Assembly: GCA_016187175.1 (NCBI GenBank)
Contig: JACPKG010000003.1
Location: 1-46,542, forward strand
Origin: Candidatus Saccharimonadota bacterium
Lineage (GTDB): Bacteria > Patescibacteriota > Saccharimonadia > Saccharimonadales > UBA10212
Length of the DNA stretch: 46,542 nt
Direction: 5' to 3'
Part shown: positions 34,304-42,086 of the stretch, piece by piece
How the letters are laid out: every line of letters starts with the position of its first letter
Numbering within the stretch: position 1 is the first letter of the stretch
The notes under the pieces: model-generated
The model's database searches: none
What the model was told of the DNA's origin: nothing
What the model saw: the letters and a program-made list of their open reading frames with translations, nothing else
Translations under genes and position numbers: made by a program

Positions 34304-35480
34304 CCACGCAAACTGGACAGGTCTCTTCTGTCTCCAGACTGGCTTGCCAGCGTTTGGTCGCTTGCCGCCAAGGTTCAAACTCTCGGTAAGCCATAAAGTC
34401 GGCGGCGCTGCGGACCATCCAACCCAGAAATCCATAAATATGAACTCTATCCCACAACAAAGCTGCCCAACCCGGCCCGATGGGCATGACATAAATTGGT
34501 TTTTTAGGTTTATAACCTTGAGGCTGCTTGTTCTCTACTTGGCGTTTCAGATTTTCGGCCACAAATTTCCCATCATACAGAGCCGTTTGGGCCATGCCTG
34601 AATACGGCGTGTCGGCGTTGTCGCCAATGATATAAATATTGACGTCGGCTTGTAAATATGTATCAACTACAGCCCTGCCATGATCGCTGAGGGAAAAATT
34701 ATTGTCTGCTAAAAAGGGATGATTGGTGACGCCAGCCGTCCAGACAACCGTGTGGCTTTTTATTGAAAGATCAGTCACCATAAGCTTATCGGCTGTTTCG
34801 GCCTTGACCGTTTCGCCAAGGTGTAGTTTGATGCCTAGCTGGCGCAGCCTTTTAGTGACAGCACGCGAATAACTCTTGGGCATACGCGGTAGCAATCGTT
34901 TTTCAGCTTCAACTAGATCTACATGGATTGGCCGATCGGCTAAGTTATGACGTTTCATAATATGCCGTATGTAATCTGGCAAAGCACCAGCCAGCTCTAC
35001 GCCGGTCGGTCCGCCGCCAATGACCACATAGTTAATATCGGGTTTTTGTTTCTCTATTAGTAGTTTGTGAAGATGGTCGCGCAGTCTTCGCGATTCTTCA
35101 ACTGTCTTGATACCGTAAGCATATTTATCTAGACCTTTAATGCCAAAAAAGTTAGTCACCACGCCCAGAGCAATGACTAAAATGTCGAAGTTATACTTTT
35201 GGCCGCTGGCGCCGGCAACGATTCCGGCTTGGCGATCAAGAGTCTGAACGCTGTCATATACGATGTCCACATTTTTGTCCGCAAAAATTTCCGCTAACGG
35301 TATTTGCGAAGCGTCCCGGCGCCCGCCGGTAGCAATTCGGTAAAGCTGCGGATAATATCTAAAAGTTTTCTGGTCGGAGACGAGTGTCACATTAAATAAC
35401 GGATGCTCAGAAAGCTCTAGGGCGGTTTTTATACCCCCAAAGCCGCCGCCTAAAATTAGTATTTTTTGCCGGTTTGCCAT
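34287..35480 (-). CDS. ndh: Type II NADH dehydrogenase (NDH-2)
   Basis: 397 aa. A single-subunit flavoprotein that passes electrons from NADH to quinone without pumping protons. FAD motif GGGFGGIKTAL (residues 11-21), NAD motif IGGGPTGVELAGAL, second FAD motif YIIGDNADTPYSGMAQTA, and a C-terminal amphipathic membrane-binding region (HIYGFLGWMVRSAADFM). Unusual: the protein ends with a CPVC motif (TEETCPVCVAKRPL), not usual in NDH-2. No quinol oxidase lies in the window. Confidence 0.9.
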   Translation of the reverse strand: MANRQKILILGGGFGGIKTALELSEHPLFNVTLVSDQKTFRYYPQLYRIATGGRRDASQIPLAEIFADKNVDIVYDSVQTLDRQAGIVAGASGQKYNFDILVIALGVVTNFFGIKGLDKYAYGIKTVEESRRLRDHLHKLLIEKQKPDINYVVIGGGPTGVELAGALPDYIRHIMKRHNLADRPIHVDLVEAEKRLLPRMPKSYSRAVTKRLRQLGIKLHLGETVKAETADKLMVTDLSIKSHTVVWTAGVTNHPFLADNNFSLSDHGRAVVDTYLQADVNIYIIGDNADTPYSGMAQTALYDGKFVAENLKRQVENKQPQGYKPKKPIYVMPIGPGWAALLWDRVHIYGFLGWMVRSAADFMAYREFEPWRQATKRWQASLETEETCPVCVAKRPL

Positions 35481-35525
35481 TGCCTTTAGTCTAGCTTAAA
35501 AATAATTGCTTTTAAAATCAGTGAC

Positions 35526-36995
35526 GTGGTTAAATTATCTTTTAAACTGGGGCTTAATGTAAACGTGGCCAAAAAAGAGCTGTCAAAGCACGCTCAGAAT
35601 AAATGGGTAATCTTAGCACTACTGGCGCTAGCCTTCTTTATGGTTGTGCTAGACGTAACAATCGTTAATGTTGCCCTACCTAGTTTAGCTAGGGAATTAA
35701 ACTTTGCAGCTAATAATTTACAATGGGTAATAACCGCTTATTCCATTACGTTTGGCGGTTTTTTGTTACTTGGTGGCCGGATGGCCGACCTATTTGGCCG
35801 GCGTGAAATTTTTATGTGGTCCGTAAGTTTTTTTGCCGCAGCCTCACTGCTTTGTGGTCTAGCGCAATCTGAGTTATGGCTAATAATCACCCGCGGCATC
35901 CAGGGTCTGGCGGCAGCTTTTATGACCCCGACGGCCTTATCAATTGTCTTGACCGAGTTTGAGGAGGGCAAAGAACGTAACAAGGCTCTGGGCGTCTGGT
36001 CGGCAGTCACTGCCAGTGGGGCGGCCGTTGGCGTCCTGCTGGGCGGGATCTTGACAGAGTATCTAGGCTGGCGCTGGAACTTCTTTGTTAACGTGCCGGT
36101 TGCCGCCCTAGTGGTACTATCCGCCGCTTACCTTCTACCAAGGCAGATTGGTGAAGAGAACAAAAAAGTTAAATTAGACAGCTTTGGAGCTTTAGCGGCA
36201 ACTGGTGGCCTGATGGCTTTAGTTTACGCCTTATCTCGGGTACCAGTTAGCGGCTGGGGTTCGAAGTCGGTCCTGGTATTTTTAAGTATCAGTGTTGTTT
36301 TGTTGGCTATTTTCTGGCGTGATGAAGCAAGATCAAAGCAACCCTTATTGCCACTGGCTTTGTTTAAATCCCGTAACGTCAGCGGCGGCAACTGCATCGC
36401 TCTAATTATTGCTGCCAGCATGTTCGCCATGTTCTTTTTCATGACTTTGTATGTCCAAACCATTTTAGGCTACTCACCTATCAAAGCCGGGGCTAGCTTC
36501 CTGATAGTGCCTTTTATTATCGCGCTTTCCGCAGGCCTGGCCTCGCAACTAGTGTCGCGGATTGGTTATAAACCGTTGCTCCTCATCGGCCCCTTTTTGC
36601 TATCAGTTGGCCTATTTATAAATTCCCAAATAGTTAAGGTCGGCGGCGATTACTGGCATAACCTGGCTCCCGGTTTAATAGTTTCGGCTATTGGTATGGG
36701 TTTGTCCTTTGTGCCCCTGACACTGGCCGCTACTTCTGGCGTGCCACACAGATACTCCGGTTTGGTTTCGGGTGTCTTAAATACCGCTCAACAAATTGGC
36801 GGGGCGATTGGTCTGGCCATACTTTCGGCGGTGGCCAACTCAGTCACCATTGCGGCGGTGACAGCCGGTAAATCTGTTCCGGAGGCTCGGGTTGCAGGTT
36901 TCCAAAGCGGTTTTTACATTGGCGTAGTTTTTGCCATAGCCGCAATGTTAGTTGCGGGCGCTGTGTTGAGAGATCCGAACTTGCAAAAAAGATAG
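35526..36995 (+). CDS. MFS multidrug exporter (EmrB/QacA, DHA2 family)
   Basis: 489 aa with 14 membrane helices. DHA2 signatures: LALAFFMVVLDVTIVNVALPSLARELNF in helix 1, motif A GGRMADLFGRREIF and motif C region GAAVGVLLGGILTEYLGWRWNFFVNVPV. A proton-driven drug or metabolite efflux pump; substrate not predictable. GTG at 35526 with TAAAAT 7 nt upstream is used. The first 24 residues are an unusual polar extension. Confidence 0.93.
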   Translation: MVKLSFKLGLNVNVAKKELSKHAQNKWVILALLALAFFMVVLDVTIVNVALPSLARELNFAANNLQWVITAYSITFGGFLLLGGRMADLFGRREIFMWSVSFFAAASLLCGLAQSELWLIITRGIQGLAAAFMTPTALSIVLTEFEEGKERNKALGVWSAVTASGAAVGVLLGGILTEYLGWRWNFFVNVPVAALVVLSAAYLLPRQIGEENKKVKLDSFGALAATGGLMALVYALSRVPVSGWGSKSVLVFLSISVVLLAIFWRDEARSKQPLLPLALFKSRNVSGGNCIALIIAASMFAMFFFMTLYVQTILGYSPIKAGASFLIVPFIIALSAGLASQLVSRIGYKPLLLIGPFLLSVGLFINSQIVKVGGDYWHNLAPGLIVSAIGMGLSFVPLTLAATSGVPHRYSGLVSGVLNTAQQIGGAIGLAILSAVANSVTIAAVTAGKSVPEARVAGFQSGFYIGVVFAIAAMLVAGAVLRDPNLQKR

Positions 36996-37012
36996 GTCAA
37001 AAAGTCGGATAT

Positions 37013-37426
37013 CTAGGTATTTCGGCAGTTGGCACACCAACCATAGACTTCCAGAGAATGTCCTCGTGGCGAAAAGCCTTCTTTATTGGTCAGACTGTCA
37101 ATCATTGTTTCTAGCATTGGGTTAGACGGCAGATCCATGGTCTTGCCGCAGTTTGTGCAGTACATGTGATGGTGGTGTTCTAAAAAAACATCAGACAGCT
37201 CAATCTTATACTTCCAGCCGATATTAAGACGGTGGGCTATTCCGAGTCGTTCAAATAGCTCTATGGTTCGATAAACACTGGCTCGATCGACCTCGCCAGC
37301 CGCCCGGCGGACTAACACCTGCATAGTCTGGGGTTCCTGATTGAGCAACAGGTCAAATATCTTTTTACGTGGTTGCGTCAAACTGGCGTTGTTTTTCTTC
37401 AGTAGGGCGGCTAAATCATCGTACAT
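37013..37426 (-). CDS. Fur-family transcriptional regulator
   Basis: 137 aa. Winged-helix DNA-binding domain (LTQPRKKIFDLLL...VDRASVYRTIELFERLGIAHRL) followed by the metal-sensing part with HHHHMYCTNCGK and a second CxxC (YGWCANC) that hold structural zinc. Whether it senses Fe, Zn or peroxide cannot be told; the divergent ZIP transporter favours zinc (Zur) or another divalent metal. The ATG lies 6 nt after its -10. Confidence 0.92.
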   Translation of the reverse strand: MYDDLAALLKKNNASLTQPRKKIFDLLLNQEPQTMQVLVRRAAGEVDRASVYRTIELFERLGIAHRLNIGWKYKIELSDVFLEHHHHMYCTNCGKTMDLPSNPMLETMIDSLTNKEGFSPRGHSLEVYGWCANCRNT

Positions 37427-37432
37427 ACAGCA

Positions 37433-37486
37433 ATTTTACATAAAACTGCGACAAATTTGCAAATAAGCATTTTAAAAATATAGAAT
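37433..37486. promoter_or_regulatory. Symmetric divergent fur/zip promoters sharing one -35
   Basis: The self-complementary hexamer TTGCAA (37457-37462) is 18 nt from TAGAAT (37481-37486) on the plus strand and 18 nt from TAAAAT (complement of 37433-37438) on the minus strand. Each -10 is 6 nt from its start codon. Both genes therefore share one -35, and repressor binding there could silence both. Confidence 0.65.
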
Positions 37487-37492
37487 ACGATC

Positions 37493-38218
37493 ATGCTAGT
37501 TTTTCTATTATCTGTTGTTGCCGCTTTAGCGGCACTGTTAGGTGGACTAGCCGCTATTCGCAGCCGCAGCAAGCTATATCTGACACTCGGCTTTACGGCC
37601 GGCATAATTTTGGGACTAGTAGCTTTTGATCTATTACCGGAAATATTTCATATCAGCCAATCCACCGGTTTAGATATTACCTGGCCGATGCTGGCGCTTG
37701 TTTTAGGCTTCCTGCTTTTCCATATTGTAGAAAAATCAATCTTGATTCATAGCTCTCATGAATCGCGGTATGGTCCCCATCAGCATCCTCACGTCGGCAT
37801 AGCGGGAGCTGTAGCCTTATCCGGGCATAGTTTTTTAGATGGGGCCAGCATTGGTGTAGCCTTTCAAGTCAGCACAGCTGTTGGGATAGCTGTGGCAATT
37901 GCGGTCATTGGCCATCGTTTTGCCGACGGTTTTAACACCACCAACGTTATGTTATTCCACCAAAACAAACCAAGCAGGGCCCAAAAAATGTTGCTGGTCG
38001 CGGCTGTCATGCCAATATTGGGTGGTTTGTCAACACTGTTGTTTTCTTTATCCGAAAGTGTATTGGCAATTTACCTTGGCTTTTTTGCCGGTTTTTTGCT
38101 CTACATCGGCGCCAGCGACATTTTGCCCCAAGCCCACTCCAAGGGCTCATCCCGCTGGACAATTCTACTGACAATCCTAGGTGCGGCCTTTATGTTCGGG
38201 GTCACAAGACTTGCGTAA
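37493..38218 (+). CDS. ZIP-family metal transporter
   Basis: 241 aa with about eight membrane helices. ZIP motifs: GHSFLDGASIGVAF in helix 4 and GHRFADGFNT in helix 5, holding the metal-binding His and Asp, and a His-rich loop before helix 4 (HSSHESRYGPHQHPH). Imports Zn2+ or another divalent cation. Divergent from the Fur-family gene, which probably regulates it. Confidence 0.9.
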   Translation: MLVFLLSVVAALAALLGGLAAIRSRSKLYLTLGFTAGIILGLVAFDLLPEIFHISQSTGLDITWPMLALVLGFLLFHIVEKSILIHSSHESRYGPHQHPHVGIAGAVALSGHSFLDGASIGVAFQVSTAVGIAVAIAVIGHRFADGFNTTNVMLFHQNKPSRAQKMLLVAAVMPILGGLSTLLFSLSESVLAIYLGFFAGFLLYIGASDILPQAHSKGSSRWTILLTILGAAFMFGVTRLA

Positions 38219-38495
38219 TTTTTGGTATAATATAGACGGACCAAGAGTGGAATAGGATAGGTACACCTAACGGGTACACCGCATTTCATGAAATCAATGG
38301 CCGTCAAAACTATATGGCGATCAAGGTTTGGGTATCTTGGAAAATTGTTTCAAAGTAGAAGTTGCTGAGGAGATACATAGTTGTTTCAAGAAAGTGTACT
38401 TTCGCCAAAGCTATCGAAACGAGCAGGCCCTCCAAAAACAACGAAGCGGTTCATCACCGCTTCGTTGTCCATAAATCAATGAAAGGAAAGCCACT
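38219..38495 (+). promoter_or_regulatory. Long leader region upstream of rmuC
   Basis: An extended -10 (TGGTATAAT, 38223-38231) would start a transcript about 255 nt before rmuC. The region holds direct repeats GGTACACC (38261-38268 and 38275-38282), a possible 26-codon ORF (38288-38368) without a ribosome-binding site, and a perfect 12-bp hairpin CAACGAAGCGGT/ACCGCTTCGTTG (38439-38467). The hairpin is followed by a T-run only on the minus strand. I do not recognise a known RNA family. Confidence 0.4.
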
Positions 38496-39560
38496 GTGCT
38501 GGTAGCAGTGACTATTTTGGGGATTTTGTGTGTGGCTTTACTGGCGTTGGTGGTTTGGAAAATTCTGCTCAAGCCCAGCGATAGCAACTCGGCATTGCTG
38601 CTTAAAGCCGACTTGACCCAAATTAGTGAAAACGTCACCATGCTCAACGAAAACCTGCAGAAAAAACTGACCGAACAACTCGGAAGTAGTAATAAACAAA
38701 TGGCTGCCCAGTATGCGCAGAGCGCCAAAATAATCCGCGACGTCACCCAAAAACTGACAGAGTTGGATCGAACCAACAAAAATGTTGGCGACATTGCTGG
38801 TGAGCTAAAAAGTTTGCAAAATGTCCTGCAAAATCCTAAGCAGCGCGGTGTACTTGGCGAGTATTACCTGGAGCAGATTCTAAAGAACGTCTTACCCCCT
38901 GGGACCTTCCAATTGCAATATAAATTAGGCGAAGGTACGACTGTGGACGCAGTGGTTTGGATAGACGATAAAATCTTGCCAATCGACAGCAAATTTTCGC
39001 TGGAAAACTATAACCGCTTAATTGACTGCAAGGACGAAGAACGTCCGGCGCTGGAGAGGGCCTTCAAAGAGGACTTGAAGCGGCGTATCGATGAAACTTC
39101 AAAATACATCAAACCGAGCAAAGGAACTTTAGACCAAGCCCTGATGTTTATACCTAGTGAGGCGATTTATTATGACTTGCTGGCCAATAAAGTCGGCTTG
39201 GGCGGTGTTAGTGGCCGTAACTTGATGCAATACGCGGCGGCTGATAAAAAAGTTACCATCGTCGGGCCCAGTACTCTTTCGGCTATGCTGCAGATTATCG
39301 TCCAGGGACTGCGCTCCATCGAGATTCACAAAGACACCGAAAAAATCCGCAAAAATATCGAGCAGCTAAGTAAGCATTTGGTATCCCATAACGGCTATAT
39401 GCAAAAGCTTGGCAATTCTCTTGGTACGACAGTTGGGCATTTTAATGTGACCTACAAAGAACTGGGCAAAATCGACAAAGACGTAGTTAAAATCGCCGAG
39501 ACTAGTCCCAGCGTCGAGCCGATGCTCCTCGACCGCCCCAATCTCGACGAAGACGAGTAA
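38496..39560 (+). CDS. rmuC: DNA recombination protein RmuC
   Basis: 354 aa. One N-terminal membrane helix (LVAVTILGILCVALLALVVW), a coiled coil (residues 40-105), then the nuclease-like RmuC domain (GVLGEYYLEQILKNVLPPGTFQLQYKLGEGTTVDAVVWIDDKILPIDSKFSLENYNRL, PS..TLSAMLQIIVQGLRS). Linked to limiting inverted-repeat recombination in E. coli. GTG start at 38496 with AAAGGAAAG upstream. Confidence 0.93.
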   Translation: MLVAVTILGILCVALLALVVWKILLKPSDSNSALLLKADLTQISENVTMLNENLQKKLTEQLGSSNKQMAAQYAQSAKIIRDVTQKLTELDRTNKNVGDIAGELKSLQNVLQNPKQRGVLGEYYLEQILKNVLPPGTFQLQYKLGEGTTVDAVVWIDDKILPIDSKFSLENYNRLIDCKDEERPALERAFKEDLKRRIDETSKYIKPSKGTLDQALMFIPSEAIYYDLLANKVGLGGVSGRNLMQYAAADKKVTIVGPSTLSAMLQIIVQGLRSIEIHKDTEKIRKNIEQLSKHLVSHNGYMQKLGNSLGTTVGHFNVTYKELGKIDKDVVKIAETSPSVEPMLLDRPNLDEDE

Positions 39561-39562
39561 TT

Positions 39563-39851
39563 TCAATCTTTATCATCGCCCACAACTTTAACCTCGTAGC
39601 TTTCGACTAATGGATTCACTAATACTGCGGTCTCTGTGCATATTACTCCGACCAATACGGCAAGCTTCTGTAGGATCTATATCCTGCGGTAAGACCAACT
39701 CATAGAGGCGCCCTATTCGTACATTGTTTACATTAAAACCCAAAGGTGATTTCAGCACTAGTTCTACTGCTTCGCCTTCTGGATCTAGCATACCTTCTTT
39801 TGGTAGCACCAGAACCTCAATTCTTAAGCCGCTAAAAGGTGCTTCACTCAT
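39563..39851 (-). pseudogene. purS: PurS (FGAM synthetase small subunit), frameshifted
   Basis: The first part reads RIEVLVLPKEGMLDPEGEAVELVLKSPLGFNVNNVRIGRLYELVL, a clear PurS domain. After DIDPTEA (near 39662) the frame drifts into a basic nonsense tail ending at 39588. One base further on, the other frame gives LAVLVGVICTETAVLVNPLVESYEVKVVGDDKD, the expected PurS end (NPxxESYEV), stopping at 39563. One extra base near 39660-39666 explains it. PurS bridges PurL and PurQ, neither of which is in the window. Confidence 0.75.
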
Positions 39852-39915
39852 TAATCTAATCTAAAATTATGAGACTGAAGCTGCCTGCGGTCAATTATCG
39901 GTCGTAAAGAGCTAA

Positions 39916-39971
39916 CTGGTCTGTGCTTACAAGGATTGCATACAAGGATTATCCTTGTAAGCACAGACCAG
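39916..39971. repeat. REP-like palindrome 5' of RAYT
   Basis: Perfect 21-bp arms (39916-39936 and 39951-39971) around a 14-nt loop. Arm and loop together include the 19-bp core TACAAGGATTATCCTTGTA (39941-39959), which recurs downstream of the transposase. Confidence 0.9.
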
Positions 39972-39989
39972 TGTGCGTATATTGGAAGT

Positions 39990-40637
39990 ATGCCTAGTAA
40001 AAACACGGTTAAAGAATTTGACGTTGATCAAATGTGGCATGTCTATAATCGTGGAGTCGAAAAACGGATGATTTTTATGGACGACCTTGACTACAGAGTT
40101 CTCCTAAGTTATCTGAAAATAGCTCTTGGACCTGAAATACCTAAAGAAACTGTTAATTTAGATTTGGCTCAAGTATTTAACTTGCGCAGAGCCCATCTTC
40201 ATTCCGAAGTCGAGCTGGTAGCTTACTGTTTAATGCCCAATCATTTTCACCTGTTGCTTTATCAGTATTCGCCAGACGGGATTTCTAAATTAATGCGCTC
40301 TATTAGCACCGGTTACGTTATGTATTTTAATAAACGCTACAAACGCGAAGGCCGGCTTTTTCAAGGAACCTATAAAGCTTCACACATAAGTAGTGACCAA
40401 TACTGGCTCCATGCTAGTCGATACATACATCTAAATCCACTTGACGCCAAAGAAGACTATAAGATCTATCCGTATAGTAGTTACAAGTATTTTGCGGGTA
40501 AACAAAGACCTAAATGGCTCCATCCAGAATGGATCACCAAAAGCTTTATTGGAACGGAGGAGTATAAGACCTTTGTGGCAGATTACCAATCCTATAAATA
40601 TGAACTCGATAGCCTCAAAAAACAACTTGCTGCTTAG
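39990..40637 (+). CDS. REP-associated tyrosine transposase (RAYT, Y1/HUH)
   Basis: 215 aa from the ATG at 39990 (TATATT 6 nt upstream). A single-domain HUH nuclease related to IS200/IS605 TnpA that acts on REP hairpins. HUH motif is PNHFHLLLYQ; the expected nearby features VYNRGVEKRMIFMDDLDY, ISTGYVMYFNKRYKREGRLFQGTYKA (candidate Tyr helix) and SRYIHLNPLDA are all present. It is flanked on both sides by palindromes with the same core, as RAYTs typically are. It appears intact. Confidence 0.92.
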   Translation: MPSKNTVKEFDVDQMWHVYNRGVEKRMIFMDDLDYRVLLSYLKIALGPEIPKETVNLDLAQVFNLRRAHLHSEVELVAYCLMPNHFHLLLYQYSPDGISKLMRSISTGYVMYFNKRYKREGRLFQGTYKASHISSDQYWLHASRYIHLNPLDAKEDYKIYPYSSYKYFAGKQRPKWLHPEWITKSFIGTEEYKTFVADYQSYKYELDSLKKQLAA

Positions 40638-40639
40638 CT

Positions 40640-40670
40640 CTTGCCTACAAGGATTATCCTTGTAAGCAAG
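40640..40670. repeat. REP-like palindrome 3' of RAYT
   Basis: CTTGCCTACAAGGAT pairs with ATCCTTGTAAGCAAG with a single C/A mismatch; it contains the same 19-bp core as the 5' palindrome. Confidence 0.9.
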
Positions 40671-40681
40671 GATGTTAATTA

Positions 40682-42007
40682 TTAGGATTTGAGGAAGTCG
40701 ATTGTAAGAGCGGCGGTCCAGGAAAAGTTTGGCGCGCCGGCCGGTTCGGCATCGGTAGGGCTAAAGTATTCCCAGATGCCGCTTTTTGCGACGAGTTCTA
40801 AACCTTTTCTTCGTAAATTTTCAGCTTCATCATCGAAGCCGTATCTTTTAAGGCCGTCAATGATCAACCAATTGGTATTTATCCAAGTTGGTCCCTGCCA
40901 GTACTTAAGAGGGTCAAAGTATGATGAACTGAGCGGCACGCTAGGCACTGGCCAGTTGGCCCTAAACCACTTGCGGCTGCTTAACAGCTCTACCAAGCGG
41001 GCAGCCTTCTCTTTGGTGATACAGCCGGCGTAAAGCGGTAAAAGTGTAGCGATTGTTGGCTCTTCGATCAATTTATGGCTGATAAAACTGCGGCTGTAGT
41101 AAATACCAGCCGCTTCGTCCCAAAGATGATCCAGTGCTGCGATTGACCTTATCATTGCTAGAGAAAGTTCGTCAGGTAGCGGACGGCCAACCGTTTCGGC
41201 TATTTTTCGCAAGTGTTCGTTGGCGCGGATCAAGATGCAGTTAAACGCTAAATCTTCAACGGCAAATAAAGCCCGGCTCATAATAGCCTCTGAGTTGTAG
41301 GCGTGGCGCCTCAAGCGATGCAAGGCCGACCACTGAACCATTGCCTCAATGTTGCTTATTCTTTGGCCGGGGGGGATATGGCGCGTATCACGCCTGACTA
41401 GCTCGACTACGCCGTCAAGATGTAGTTTTTCAATCAGCCGAACCCACCATGGCATACTGTGCTTGCGCATTTCGCTGATCCAGGGCGGCGAATTATCCAG
41501 GCCCGCCTCATAGGGGTGCAGTAGTATGATCAACCCTTCTTTATGCGGATCCCTGTCGGTGTACAACCATTCATGATAGCGCAGTAATGAGGGGAACATC
41601 ATTTTGTACCAAGTCCGGCGTTCGGGTAATTTCATTTTTTCACCGACGCGAACCACGGCTTCAGCTAGCATCGGCGGCTGTGTTATTCCGCTAGTGGCAA
41701 CATTATCTGGTGCATAAGGGTTCACATAGCTGCGACAAAGCTCTCGGTCACGATGAAATTCGCGGCCATCTGAAAATATAATGTTGGGCAGCATGCCGTT
41801 GCTCCATTGCCCGCGCAGCAGACTGCGAAGCTCAGTTTGGGCCCGCGCAATATCCAGGTGTCGCAGACCAATAGCGATGAAGCAGCTATCCCATAGCCAT
41901 TGATGAGGGTATAAATCACCGGCCGGTACAGTCCACGCCCCGCGGTCGTTGTGCTTCAAGACCTCTTCGGCTTTTTCAAGCAGATCGCTGTTTGTGTCAT
42001 CGCTCAT
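40682..42007 (-). CDS. MGH/GH63-like glycoside hydrolase
   Basis: 441 aa, an (alpha/alpha)6-barrel protein. Motifs resemble the C-terminal catalytic domain of GH63 and mannosylglycerate hydrolases: LYPHQWLWDSCFIAIGLRHLD, LRGQWSNGMLPNIIF, TSGITQPPMLAEAVVRV, HPYEAGLDNSPPW and YWQGPTWINTNWLIIDGLKRYGF. No signal peptide, so an intracellular substrate such as mannosylglycerate or an oligosaccharide is likely. TATACT (complement of 42018-42023) ends 10 nt before the ATG, a leaderless start. Divergent from pheS. Confidence 0.82.
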   Translation of the reverse strand: MSDDTNSDLLEKAEEVLKHNDRGAWTVPAGDLYPHQWLWDSCFIAIGLRHLDIARAQTELRSLLRGQWSNGMLPNIIFSDGREFHRDRELCRSYVNPYAPDNVATSGITQPPMLAEAVVRVGEKMKLPERRTWYKMMFPSLLRYHEWLYTDRDPHKEGLIILLHPYEAGLDNSPPWISEMRKHSMPWWVRLIEKLHLDGVVELVRRDTRHIPPGQRISNIEAMVQWSALHRLRRHAYNSEAIMSRALFAVEDLAFNCILIRANEHLRKIAETVGRPLPDELSLAMIRSIAALDHLWDEAAGIYYSRSFISHKLIEEPTIATLLPLYAGCITKEKAARLVELLSSRKWFRANWPVPSVPLSSSYFDPLKYWQGPTWINTNWLIIDGLKRYGFDDEAENLRRKGLELVAKSGIWEYFSPTDAEPAGAPNFSWTAALTIDFLKS

Positions 42008-42031
42008 TATTGCTTTAAGTATACCGAGAAA

Positions 42032-42059
42032 AGGTTATAGGTTACAGGTTGTAGGTTAC
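42032..42059. repeat. Heptad array in the MGH/pheS intergenic region
   Basis: Four units AGGTTAT, AGGTTAC, AGGTTGT and AGGTTAC, with a weak fifth (AGTAGTC). It fills the 80-bp gap between two divergent leaderless promoters. Confidence 0.8.
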
Positions 42060-42071
42060 AGTAGTCGCATT

Positions 42072-42077
42072 TATACT
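42072..42077 (+). promoter_or_regulatory. pheS -10 element (leaderless type)
   Basis: TATACT ends 9 nt before the pheS ATG at 42087. Confidence 0.5.
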
Positions 42078-42086
42078 AATGAGAGC

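Noticed and set aside
38219-38495. RNase P RNA, tmRNA, 6S or SRP RNA in the rmuC leader
   Set aside because: None of the conserved core motifs of these RNAs is visible.
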